A DNA stretch of 64,000 nt from Pigoraptor chileana (Eukaryota > Opisthokonta > Filasterea): contig CALSCR010001047.1 of NCBI GenBank assembly GCA_943704495.1, positions 59,518 to 123,517 of the forward strand, given 5' to 3'. Positions 12,501 through 24,757 of the stretch are shown here, one piece after another (position 1 is the stretch's first letter; every line of letters starts with the position of its first letter). The notes beneath the pieces were generated by a model. It was not told the origin of the DNA. It was given only the letters and a program-made list of their open reading frames with translations, and made no database searches. The translations under genes and the position numbers were made by a program.

Positions 12501-15500
12501 ACGTGCAGCCAGTTTTCGATGATCTCGGTGGCGAGAGTGAGCTTCTGGACCCACTGCTGGATTTCGGGCTTGAACGGCGCGTTGTAGCGGTTGCTCATCA
12601 GCGATCCGAGAATCATGAGCGAGTCCTCCATTAGCATGACAATGTCCGACGTGTCCGACCCCTTCAGGAGCAGGTTGCCACGGTTCTTGAACGACGAAAA
12701 CGTAAACTCGCGCGTGCTCCAGTCAGAGATAACCATGCGCAGCTTGGCCTCAATGTCGCGCTCCTTCACGGCCGCAATGCACACATCCTCAATGTCCTCC
12801 TTGTGCTTCAGCAGCGGCGCCTCCATGAGATTGCGCAGGTAAAACGACTCGGAGTCGATCTTGAACGTATGGCCAGTGATCTGCGCAATCTTGTCCCAGT
12901 GGCGTGTCTGCATGGCCTTGTTCGCCATGAGCTCCATCAACGGCAGCGTCTCGCAGAAGTCGTCAATTGTCCGCTTGAGGTCGAGGTACGCCTCCCAGTC
13001 CTTGAGCGCCTTGGGAAGCTTGCGGCACTTGTTCTGGTACTCTTGCAGCTCGCTGTTGATCTTGTCAATGTTGATGTCCACCCACAGCACATCGTAGTAG
13101 CCGTTGACGCCATCAATCACGGCATTGTACAGCGTGTACAGCGACTGCAGCAGACGCAGCTCCTTCTTGATCCGCTGGAGCTCGGGATAGTCCGTCACCG
13201 TCAGGCCAAACAGCTCCTCGCCCGCAGAGTATGTCTCGTACTTGCGCCACAGCTCCTCAAAGCGCCGCTGAAACACGTTCAGGCGCTCGCTGGCCTCCTT
13301 GGGCTTGATACCCGCCACAATGGGACCCTGCGTCTGGTAGTCGTCGCCAAACGACCCGACCGTGACAACAAACTGCTCAACCGACTGCATGAGGTCGTTC
13401 TTGAAGCCCGGCTCCATGCGGATCAGCGAGTCCTGCACATCCGATGCCTGTGCACGAAGCTTCTGCCAGTTGTACCGCAGCGTATCGACGCGCTCCGTCT
13501 CCTCCTTGGACACAAGCACATTAAACTTGGACAACATGGCGTAGGCCTCTTCGATGGGCGCAATGCTCATCTCGATCTTGATCTCCATCTCGCGCAGTTC
13601 GGAGAGCGCGGCCATAGTCTGGCGCACGTCGTCGAGGTCCTTGATCTTGCGGCTGAGGCGCTTTGAGACGTCCGACACAAAGTTGATGACCTCCTCCATG
13701 TCCTGCTTCGCCTTGAGGTTGAGGTTCTGGCCATACACCTGCTTCCACGCCTTCGTTTCCGACGTCAGCGCGAGCTTGAGCGGCTCGGTCGTCAGCTCCA
13801 TCGCGCCAATGTTGAAGTGGGCGGGCAGCTCGTTGACCTCCTGCTCAATGTCTTCATAACGGTGGATCTCGCCCTCAAAGTCACTGAGCGTCGGCTGCTT
13901 CTCGAGAAAGTGACGCATCTTCTCGTCACGATCCTCCTGCCAGACAGTGTTGTACTTGCTGAGACCGTCGAGCAGACCCGTAATGTCCTTCTTTGTCGAG
14001 TTGATTGTAGAAGTGAGCATCATGACAATCTTCACAATGTCCTTGTTGTTCGACACCTCGCTGAAGTAGTTGCGGAGGACAGCCTCAGGGTTCGCCGCAG
14101 CGCGGTCCTGATTCCACTGGTACACGGCCTTCGAAACGTTCAGGATTGTCTGGGCAGCCTTGTTGAGGGCCTGCTGGATGTCATCAAGACCGGGGCGCAT
14201 GACAACGTTGGGGATGGCGAGTGCAATCTGCGCCTTGAAAAAGGGCACGAGCGGCCCGTCCTTGGACGATTGCGAACGCGAAAACCTCTCGACTCCAGAC
14301 GCCGGCATGGCGAGCCTGCGCTTGATGGTGTCCAGCGAGAGGCGGGTGCACTTGACGAGCGCCTCGAGGTTCTTCTGGTTGAAGTACAGGAGCAGCTCAC
14401 GGCACTCGTTCTGCGCAAGCTCCTTCTGCTCCGTCGTCATCTGCTTTGTCAGCGCGCGCACGAGGTCGTTCGCGGCCTTCTCGACGAGCGAGCTCTGCTT
14501 GTCGAGCGTCTTTGCGGTCGCATCGCACAGCGACTCAGTCCGCTCCAGAAATTCCTCGACGGTCCAAGGCTCGTCGCCTGGGATGTCGACGAGGCACGTG
14601 GTGCTCATGTCGCGGAGAAGGGCCTCAATGCGGCACTCGCGAATGTCATTCACCTTGTCCGTCAGCTCCTCAAGCTGCCCGAGACAGCGGTGAATTGTGT
14701 CCAGGTACGACTCGAGGTTCAGCGAAGTCCACGTGAGCATCGTGAGGCCGGGCTCGAGAGCTTCGGCGACGCGCGTAATGTACAGGCTCATCAGCGACGT
14801 GAAAATGTCGGGGATCTTTGCGGTAATGCGCTTGTGCTCGTTGAGCATGTGCTGGAGGCGGTTGAAGTTGCGCTTAATGCGGTCTTCCTTGACGCAGAGC
14901 ACACGCGCAGCCTCGGGAATCTCAAGCTCCATGCGCTGCATGCACTTGGTCTCGCGGATGAGCTGCAGTATGTCGGGGTCAAAGTTGACGTACAGCTGCT
15001 CCGTGTCCGGGTGGCGCACGAGAAGCGTCGCGTGGAGGCCCGTCTTGGCCGCCTCGACCATCTTGTACCAGCCGCGGTGGTAGAGCATCTCAAACTCCAT
15101 CAGCACAGACGCGAGCTTGTTGTAGTTGCGGATGATCTTCCGACCCTCGACGCCCTGCAGGATCGACGGCCGCTTCTGGAACGCCCGCATTGGGTTCTCA
15201 ATTCGGCGGAAAAGCTGACGAGCCCACGAAATGCAGCCAGACACGGGCGGGAGGTTGCGCGGGATGGGTGGGTTATCTTTGTTCTTCTGGTAGATCTTGC
15301 GGATCACCTCAAGGTCTTTGCCGTAGTGGAGAAAGATCTTCATGTACTTGTCCTCCAGGTCGAGGTTGAGGTTCTCGATCGACTCGAATTTCTGCAGAAG
15401 CTCGAGAGCGAGCTCGGTGGACGTGATGCGATCAAAGCAAGAGTCCATGAAGCGCTGCAGCTGGAGCTCAAGGTCCGAAATGTCGCGCTTGAAGACCTCG

Positions 15501-17688
15501 TAGTCCGTGTCAAAGTCCATCTTGCGGTGATCGAGAATGTCGTACGGCTTGTTCTTCATCGTGATGACAATCTGGTTGAAGCGCGTCAGAATGTTCTCCA
15601 TGCCCTCAATGCGGCTGTTTGCGAGCGCAGAGAACTTCTCAATCGTGTTGAGCATCTCAACGACCTTCTGAATGCGCTTGCAAAACGTGTCGAATTTGCC
15701 GAAAATGTACATCTCGCTGAAGTCAAACTGGCGCTCGTTCGGGTTCTCCTGGAGCTTTGCCTTGACGCGCTGGAAGCTGCGCTGGTAGTCCTCGTTCAGA
15801 CGCACGCACTCGTTCAGGCGTTGAATCAGCGGCTTGCGCTCCTGCTCCCATATCTTCGAGCCGTCCTGGTAGACATAGTTCTTGCACGCCGTGATCATCT
15901 GGTTTGTGATCTTGACGAAAAGCGACGTCATGCGCTCGCTTGTGTTGTAGTAGCGCGAGATGCTGTGAATCATACGGATGGCATTGATCAGCCCGGGGAT
16001 CGACGACTCCATGTCAACCGGGTTGCTCTTGTACAGCGGCTCGCAGAACTTCTCGAGCGTGTACAGGTACTTCACGTTATCCTTGGCCTCGTTGGCAGCG
16101 TCCGTAATGCGATTGTCGAGATCCTTCCATGCCTTGAGGAGGCGCGACTTGGCCGCATGGAGCACTCCGACGACCGCCTTGCACATCGGGCTCTTGATCT
16201 GGTCAAGCAGCGAGTTGAACTTGGCCATCCGCTGCTTCCAGTGCTCGAGCTCCGCCTTGGGGCCAATGTCGTCGGCCTCCTTGCGCATCTGTTCGCTCTC
16301 CGCGAGCACCTGCTCAATCTGCTTGCACCAGTGCGACACGAGCTCTGTTGTGCAATTCGCAGTGGGGTGGTGGGAACACGGAATCAGATAAGAAATGTGA
16401 AGCACTTGCAACAATGCGCAGGTGGATGTGAAGAAAACGTGAAGTGGCACTACGACGAGCGCGACACTCACCCTCGAGCGCGTCAACCGTCTCGGTGCTG
16501 TTGGCCGCGTTAATGTAGTCGGCGGGAGTCTGCATTGTGTCGAGGTCAATGCCCTCGGGGCGCTTCAGCTGAACGCTATCGGCAAGATTCGCACGTGCGC
16601 CCGCGAGAATGCTCACAAACTTATCGAGCGACTCGAGAAACTCGTTAAGCAGCTCGTGCTTGTTCTGCGAGAGATCACCCCAGTTGTCCTAATGGGTGGA
16701 AAGTAAACGCCGTACACATGTCAGTCGATGCGGTGCGGCCTACAGCAAGCAGCAACACACCATTTTACACCGCAATATTACAAAACAATTTCAGGTGAAT
16801 TGGCACGCACCTGTGTCTTCAACGACGGCAGGAGAACATTTGCGAGGGTCCTCTCGAGCGACTCGAGGATACCATCACCACCACTCGAGTCAATAAAGTT
16901 GAAATTGATCTCCTGCGCCATGTTCTGCGGTGTGATTGCCTTTGTAGTGGTGCGTACAAAGTACACGCACGTGCCACTGAGGGCCTCGACACGGCCGTTG
17001 GTCACAAACAGCCGGCGTGCTTTTGTCTTGTGGCCAGTGCCAGGACGAAGATCCTTCTCATTTCCTTCCTGTAACGTGATTGGCAATGGGCGAGAAATCA
17101 GCTCCCGTTGACTCTCGTGCACACATGCACACGCACAGCAGACTAAGGAGTACAACGTACCTCAGCCTCCTGGTAGTAGAAGAGCAGCTTCCGCGCACCA
17201 TTCTGCTTAAGAAAGTCGTCAAACGCGTCGATCTGCTTGCCCTCGAGGCAGAAATCCTCGGCCGCGGGCTCCTCGATCTCAAGGGTCTCTGCCACCTTTT
17301 GGATAATCCACTTGTGGCGCGCATCGAGACGAGCCCTCTTTGCCTCCTTGCTTGCAGCGGCCTTTTGCTGCTGCATCTTCATAGCATCGTTTGTGCCCAG
17401 CCCAGACCCCCTCCGCTGGAGGTGCTGCCGGGACGTTCGCCGCGTTGAACTGTTGACAGCCTTGAGGCGTGCCTCGTCGGGTGCATCAACTGCAGGCGTC
17501 GTATCTCCCTTCGAGCTGGTTGTGGGGCGTTGGACTGTGCATAGCAGCAGGATGCGGGGTGACAAATATGTCAGACATTGGTGTGGCACAACAGTCAAAT
17601 AATGCGTGCTTCAACGGACAGTCGGTTGGAACCCACCGTCTGCCCCATTCTCGCCGACAACGGCAAGCTTTCCCTCGTTGTCCGCCAT
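3527..17688 (-). CDS. DNAH5: Axonemal outer-arm dynein heavy chain (DNAH5/8, gamma type)
   Basis: Motor subunit of the outer dynein arm that drives ciliary beating. Exons are 17688-17637, 17534-17161, 17068-16811, 16688-16472 and one 12,818-bp exon 16344-3527, giving 4,572 aa, close to human DNAH5. The N-terminal tail precedes the six-AAA ring. P-loops are AAA1 [10 protein letters not shown] (about residue 1935), AAA2 GPPGAGKT (about 2220), AAA3 GEQGTAKT (about 2540) and AAA4 GVGGSGKQS (about 2900). The AAA1 flank [20 protein letters not shown] and the [16 protein letters not shown] block match the DNAH5/8 class closely. A Lys/Glu-rich coiled coil after AAA4 (about 7,000-7,800) is the microtubule-binding stalk. 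The start ATG at 17688 (MADNEGK) opens exon 1, and every splice join keeps frame. Four introns cluster in the first 1.4 kb. Confidence 0.95.
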
Positions 17689-18783
17689 GGATGCGAGAGA
17701 GTGTGATATAGGCACGGACAACCGCCTTTGCCTAGTAGTAATAAACGTCTGAAACTGACACCGCCTTGACGGGAGACTGAATGTCGCCTATTCCTCGTAG
17801 CACACCCGTCCGGATGCGCGTCCTCTAGAGACAGCCACGGAGAACGGAAACTCGCGCACGGAAAGAAGGACGGAAGTTAGGTGCGTCGTCGCAAGGATCG
17901 GCTTTCGCTCTTCCCTACCACAAACGTATCCCCACTTCGCCTCTCTCACTTCAAAGCCTCACTCGGTCAAATATCGGTGCCGAACGGTACAGAAATAATA
18001 TATCAAGCAAAAAGATTGTGGAAACCACAGTATGTTAAGATCATCAATTAGCAGATGGGCGTATTTTTTGCCCTTCAGAGGCTCGCATGAACGCGTGTGT
18101 GAGAAAGTGAGTTTGTTGCCTGGGTGCGGGAGATGGAGAGCGTATGTGTGTATGGTGTGTGGTGTATGTGTGTGTGTGGCCATGGACGACCAGATCGGCC
18201 GGTTTCAAAATTGCCCACAATCCAGCCATACAAACGCCCATAGTGCAGAGGCCAGACAGGAAAAATACTCGTTGCATGGCAACTGAGCACAGGAATGGCG
18301 GAGTTTATCTGGAATAATCCGGGATCTTAATTCGACCGAGATCTCGTAAATAATTTTTGCGTGATGTCATGGTCCGTCATCGGAAAGGAGAGGGGTGGGT
18401 GCGCCGGGTAAGCAAACTGATGCGAGGCTCCGTAAACTCACAATTTTACGGAGTCGCTTTCAAATAAACCGGCTCGAGCAATTCTTTCTGGTGCGTTCGA
18501 CCGCCAATTCACACCGAGTGGTGCCATGCCACACAAACACAGAACCTACAAGAGACGACGATTATGTTCAATCCGTCCAGATTGCGGTCGATTAACTAAG
18601 ACACGAGCGCCCCTGCACGAATACGTCTTTTGGCATCATTTCGTGCTTGAACGGAACGAATAAGTACGCGCCTTCGTGCTGCAGAGTATTGTACACATTA
18701 TTTATTTGGTTCGCAGAAACCTCACAAACGAAGTGGTGGCACAAACCATCGACATATACTTTCTCACGGCACAAATCGCTGCC
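17689..18783. promoter_or_regulatory. Divergent intergenic region, dynein / TFIIB
   Basis: 1.1 kb separating two divergently transcribed starts. It contains a short TG-rich tract at about 18140-18180. A pyrimidine-rich stretch ending TTCGCAG at about 18711-18717 could be the acceptor of a TFIIB 5' UTR intron. No gene is visible. Confidence 0.4.
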
Positions 18784-20011
18784 ATGATGCCGCCTGTTGT
18801 GGTGAAAGCGGAGGGACAACGCCCGGGACCACCCGCCGATACTCACCGCGTCAAGTATCATTGCAAAAACTGCCGCAACCCCGATCCGCCGCTGATCGAG
18901 GATTACCGTGCCGGTGACCTCATTTGCGGCGATTGTGGTCTCGTTCTCGGAGATCGTGTGCTTGACGTCCGGTCCGAGTGGCGCACTTTCAGCAACGACA
19001 AGAATGAGAGCTCGGGGGATCCCTCGCGTGTCGGAGGTATCACGGACGGAATTCATCTGAATACTCAGATCGCATCGGGTCCGAATTCGCGTGATCTCGG
19101 TCGCATTCACGGAAAGATGCACAAGGAGCACGGCCACGATAAGCACTTTCTCGAGGCCCTGAACGAGATTCGGCAAATGTCGGACCGCATCCAGCTCACA
19201 CTCAATATTTGCGAGCGCGCCAAGCAGCTATACCGGCAGATATTTGAGCATGGTGCGCTGAAAGGCCGGAAGATGGAGGCCGTCGCCGCTGCGTGCATCT
19301 ATATAGCCTGCCGTCAGGAGAACGTTCCCCGCACGTTTAAGGAAATTTGCGCTGTTGCGAACAATGTTCCCGTTAAGGAGATTGGTCGCTGCTACAAGTT
19401 CATCTCGCAGACGCTGGAGATTCAGAGCACCATGAATACGATCAAGTCTGATGACTACATGGCGCGCTTCTGTTCACTACTCCGTCTGCCGAAGAACATT
19501 GAGAACGCCGCCAAACACGTTGCAGTGCAGGCCGGAAATCTCAATCTTACGTCCGGGTAAGAAACAGCTCTTTTTTATTTGTACTAAGCACTGTGCAATT
19601 GTGTACATTAGGCAGGGATTGTCTCTGGTGAAGTTGTGGGTTGATGGACGGTGCTGACATGGCTCATTCGGGTCAACACAGCAAAAACCCCGTTTCCGTC
19701 GCCGCCGCCGCCATTTATATGGTGTCGCAAGTGAGCGACTTTCCAAAGTCGCAAAAAGGTGGGCTTATCTCGTTCAATACTTGCTGTCCCTGCAGCAGCC
19801 CTTAATTCGCTTGAATCGACTCGCATGCGCCACCATGTATTAATACCTGGGACTCCTGTGCTCATTTGCAGATATCCGTGACATTGCGGGCGTCGCTGAT
19901 GTAACTATCCGCAACGCTTATCGTGATATTTACCCAATGCGGAGCCAGCTTTTCCCGGCGACATTTGTGGTTGACAAGAATCGCCTCGACAGCCTCCCCC
20001 CTCCGACATAG
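18784..20011 (+). CDS. GTF2B: Transcription initiation factor TFIIB
   Basis: General factor bridging TBP-DNA and RNA polymerase II. Exons are 18784-19556, 19682-19758 and 19872-20011, giving 329 aa. The N-terminal zinc ribbon has CKNC at about residues 22-25 and CGDCG about 25 residues later, followed by the B-reader/linker region (SEWRTFSNDKN). Two cyclin folds follow, the first with KQLYRQIFEHGALKGRKMEA and AAACIYIACRQE, the second with VSVAAAAIYMVSQ and DIAGVADVTIRNAYRDIYP. Splice joins restore SG-KNPVSVAAAA and SQK-DIRDIAGVADVT. The start is placed at the MMPPVV pair (18784); the open frame continues upstream to 18676 without family similarity, so an alternative start or a 5' UTR intron is possible. 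It is divergent from the dynein gene and convergent with the FMO gene. Confidence 0.96.
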
Positions 20012-20389
20012 TGTGGATGTCATAGTGGATGCCAAAGTGTGCCACCCACAGCGCCACAGTGGGGGTAGTGAGGTAGTGGGGTAGTGGAGATGCTTGCTTT
20101 CGGTGGCGCCCGCAAAGAAGGAACTGCACCCGTCGTAATCCATTCATATCGATGTAGCATTGCGTTTTCCTTTGTTTTCACTTGCATCGTCACAACGCGC
20201 GTCGATCGCAATGTCCGAAATTCGGAGCAACTACCCATAACCCAAAAACTTATAAAATGGTATGCTTGCCCATGGTTGGGTAACTAGAAAATATGCGCAG
20301 TCTCAATTCATTTTGCGTCGGTGATAATCGACTAACGAGGATTGAAAACAGACAGCCACATACTTAGCCCGCAACGTTGCAAGTTTTCC
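20012..20389. other. Convergent 3' intergenic region, TFIIB / FMO
   Basis: 378 bp between two stop codons facing each other. It should hold both 3' ends. No gene or repeat is recognised. Confidence 0.5.
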
Positions 20390-22256
20390 TCACTTTCCAA
20401 TGAGATGCCCCAAGTGGTGCGACACGGCGCCAGTCACTGCCGTGGTGACTGCATGTGTCGTCCATCCAAATTTGTAGTGCCCGACCGCAACCACCACACC
20501 GGCAACGAGCGCCACGCGGAACAGCCTGCCAAGCACTGAGGACGGCGCCTTTTCTTCTTTCTGGTCGATCGCGCCACCCCCCGACTTGTACGGCGTGAAC
20601 ACATTATCAATGATCTCCTCAATGGCCTTCGGCGCGCCCTCCCACGCACCGGGGCCGTAGAGACGGTACTGCGGGGGCGAAGCGGGGCCGAACACCACCA
20701 TTGACCACAGCCGCGGATTCGTGAAAAACAGGCGGAGGAGCGGCGGCTTGCACCCAATAAGCTCCGCAAACTCGTCCATTATGGGAATGTAGTCGACCTG
20801 AATCGTGTGGCGAACCCTGTCCCGGTAGCGTCGACGCATTGCCACGCGCTTGGCCTCTATATCCTTGAGCATGGTCTCAGTTGAAGGAAGGCACGCAGCG
20901 CCGCTCACAAGGCGTGCAGTCCATCGCGACTGGATTTCAGAGATTGGCATGAGGGCGCCGAGGGGCTGCACAAGACCGATGAAGAACAGCGTCGAGTTCT
21001 GCGGCGGGACCACGTGCTTGTAGAGTTCAACAGTGTTGCTCCCAGCCTTCAGTCCGAGCAGACTGCCGTCGAGGAAAGGGAAGCTAATGCGGTAGCCGGT
21101 GCAGTACACGATTGCGTCGCACGGCTCCTCCGTCCCGTCAACGTACACGACAGACCGCGGCTGGATACGCGCAATATTGGGGCGCACGGCGACGGCACCC
21201 GACGCAATGCGGCCAATAAGCTCAGAGTTGACGGTCGGGTGGGCCTCGTACAGACGGTGGTCGGGGTGGATGCCAAAGCTACGCATATTTCCTTGCTGAA
21301 ATTTGATGAGGACCTCGCCTATCCAGGAGCGCAGGCTCAGCGGAAGCAGTGCGATGTAGCGCGAATTGGCCACGTGGTCGGCGGGCAGTCCGGACAGTCC
21401 GCTCCGGGGGATGACCCATGCGCCACTGCGCGTACTAAGCGACACTTTCGGGCAGTGGCGACTCAGCTCCACCGCAAGATCAACGCCTGCGACGTGGATG
21501 GGCGCATTGGCTTAGCTGAGCGAGTATGTTGTGACAAATATGGGACAGGAATTCGACCATTACTCACCACTATTGCCAATGCCGATGATGACGGTCGACT
21601 TGCCCTCAAATGGACGGAAGTCCTTATAAGCATGGCTGTGCGAGACCGACCCCTCAAACGTGGATGCGCCGGGAAACTCGGCCGTGTAAGGATCCCAATG
21701 GTGTCCGCTGCACACAAACACGGCGTCAAATGTGTCTGTGGTGCGCGCACCGGTCTGCTTGCTCTCATACGCCACGTCCCACTTTCCGGCACCAGCTGTG
21801 GACTTGACGACGCTGCGCACGGCCGTCTCAAAGTGAATGTACTTCCGGAGACCGAATTTATCCGCATAGAGTTGAAAATACCTTGAGGTCGGAGGTAAAG
21901 CCGTTCATGGCTCGGTTGAGTGTGATTCAATCAAATATGCCAACGCGCCAAGATACAGAGTTGCAAAAAAGGGAGGGCTATCGAGCAAGGACATACTTGT
22001 AAACATCCGAGTTGTGAAGAAATGTTGGCCATTCGTGCGGAATGAGGAAGTCGGAGAACGGCATGAGCTCACGTGAGGTGTTAATAACAGTACTGCGGTA
22101 GATGGAACTGTGCCCCTCCTTGTCCGAGAAGCGCCACAGTCCGCCTATGTCGGCGTCCTGCTCGAAGCATACGGGTTGGAGACCTTCCTCAAGGCAGCTC
22201 TTGATGGAGGCCAGTCCGCTGCAGCCGGCCCCGATGATCGCAACGCGTTTCGCCAT
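20390..22256 (-). CDS. Flavin-containing monooxygenase (FMO family)
   Basis: NADPH- and FAD-dependent oxygenation of soft nucleophiles (N or S) in small molecules, probably at the ER membrane. Exons are 22256-21997, 21881-21568 and 21486-20390, giving 556 aa. Motifs in order are the FAD-binding GAGCSGLAS near the N-terminus, the FMO fingerprint [13 protein letters not shown], the NADPH-binding GIGNSG (split by intron 2) and a TGY motif ([16 protein letters not shown]). The last roughly 40 residues contain a hydrophobic stretch ([17 protein letters not shown]), matching the C-terminal membrane anchor of animal FMOs. Intron 1 uses an AAG acceptor; the join [14 protein letters not shown] is needed to keep frame. 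It shares a 608-bp divergent promoter with RAD51. Confidence 0.93.
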
Positions 22257-22864
22257 CTTTCGTTTCGTTTCGTTTCGTTTCCTCCGCTGCGCAGCGAAGC
22301 ACAATTGTTTTCTGACGCATATGTAGAAAGGGTCTTCGTTTTGAACAATGGACTGGACGGGACGGGACGTGGATACGTTGTGCGAGGGTGGAAGTGAGAG
22401 GGGCTTATAAGCAGTGGCATTTTAGTCGGAGGAGTGCCGTGATTGGTCAGTATTGGAAAGGCCAAAAAAGCTTCCGACCGAGAAAGTCACGTGATCTCAC
22501 CAGATATGTCACGTGATAGATACTTTTCGCGCGCAATTTTTTTCGAATTGATTTGTCAGGGACTGATGACTGCCAAATTCACGAATCCACGCAACCATTG
22601 AGTCGGCGCCAACCCCCCCCCCCTCCCACATAACATACGCACACACTTCTGCGCTCCCCACTCTCTCACACACACAACCCTCAACATATCCTCAATTCGT
22701 CCTTTGTTGTGGCCCTTTAATCACTAAGACAGGTGTTGAAACATTTAGAAGGCCTTCTTGTTATCTCTTTATTCCGGTTCAATTCGCAAAACTGTTCACT
22801 CGCAATTATACCAGAGCGATTATTGGGGATTGAATTGCGGGATCCTGCCTTTTTATCCGTCATA
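22257..22864. promoter_or_regulatory. Bidirectional promoter region, FMO / RAD51
   Basis: 608 bp between divergent ATGs. On the + strand it has inverted CCAAT boxes (ATTGG at 22442-22446 and 22452-22456), two TCACGTGA octamers (22487-22494 and 22509-22516) and TTTCGCGC at 22525-22532, which fits the E2F consensus TTTSGCGC. A poly-C stretch and short CA tracts follow at about 22610-22680. These are pattern matches, not shown to function. Confidence 0.5.
22525..22532 (+). promoter_or_regulatory. E2F-like site upstream of RAD51
   Basis: TTTCGCGC matches the E2F/DP core TTTSGCGC and lies 333 bp upstream of the RAD51 start. RAD51 is a known S-phase E2F or MBF target in other eukaryotes, so the placement is plausible. 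A single 8-mer is weak evidence on its own. Confidence 0.4.
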
Positions 22865-24367
<1,503 letters not shown>

Positions 24368-24757
24368 GCTGCGTCTGCAAGCGCCGCTTACGTTTTCCTT
24401 CAGTGTTGTGTTTTTTCTTTTTGTGGGCGCATCGTTGGCGTTATTCTTGTGCGGCGTATGCGTTTTGCGTGCTTGCAGCGTTTCTTGCTTTCTTATATAC
24501 AGCCGCTGGAGTGTGTCGTTACCTCTTTCCACTTTTGTTTTGAGATCATTTGCTTTGCGTTCACATCGGCACACGGTTCGCGTGATTCTGAATATATTTG
24601 CCGCTTTGTACAGATCAAACTGACAACTGGGCCACTCGAAAAACCAATGCACAGGCTACTGGCGACGTTACAAACACCAAGGCAGGTCACAAAAATCAAA
24701 CGCAATCGCCAAACGCAAAAGCAATCATGCGTGCTTACACGCGACGACACCCACTCG
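24368..24757. other. Convergent 3' intergenic region, RAD51 / TTLL fusion
   Basis: 390 bp between facing stop codons. T-rich just after RAD51 (about 24400-24560). Nothing gene-like. Confidence 0.5.

Noticed and set aside
3569-16513. Long + strand ORFs antisense to the dynein gene (up to 898 codons, e.g. 13817-16513 and 10388-12181)
   Set aside because: They mirror the codon structure of a highly conserved dynein exon and show Leu/Arg/Val/His-rich composition typical of antisense shadows, with no family motif.
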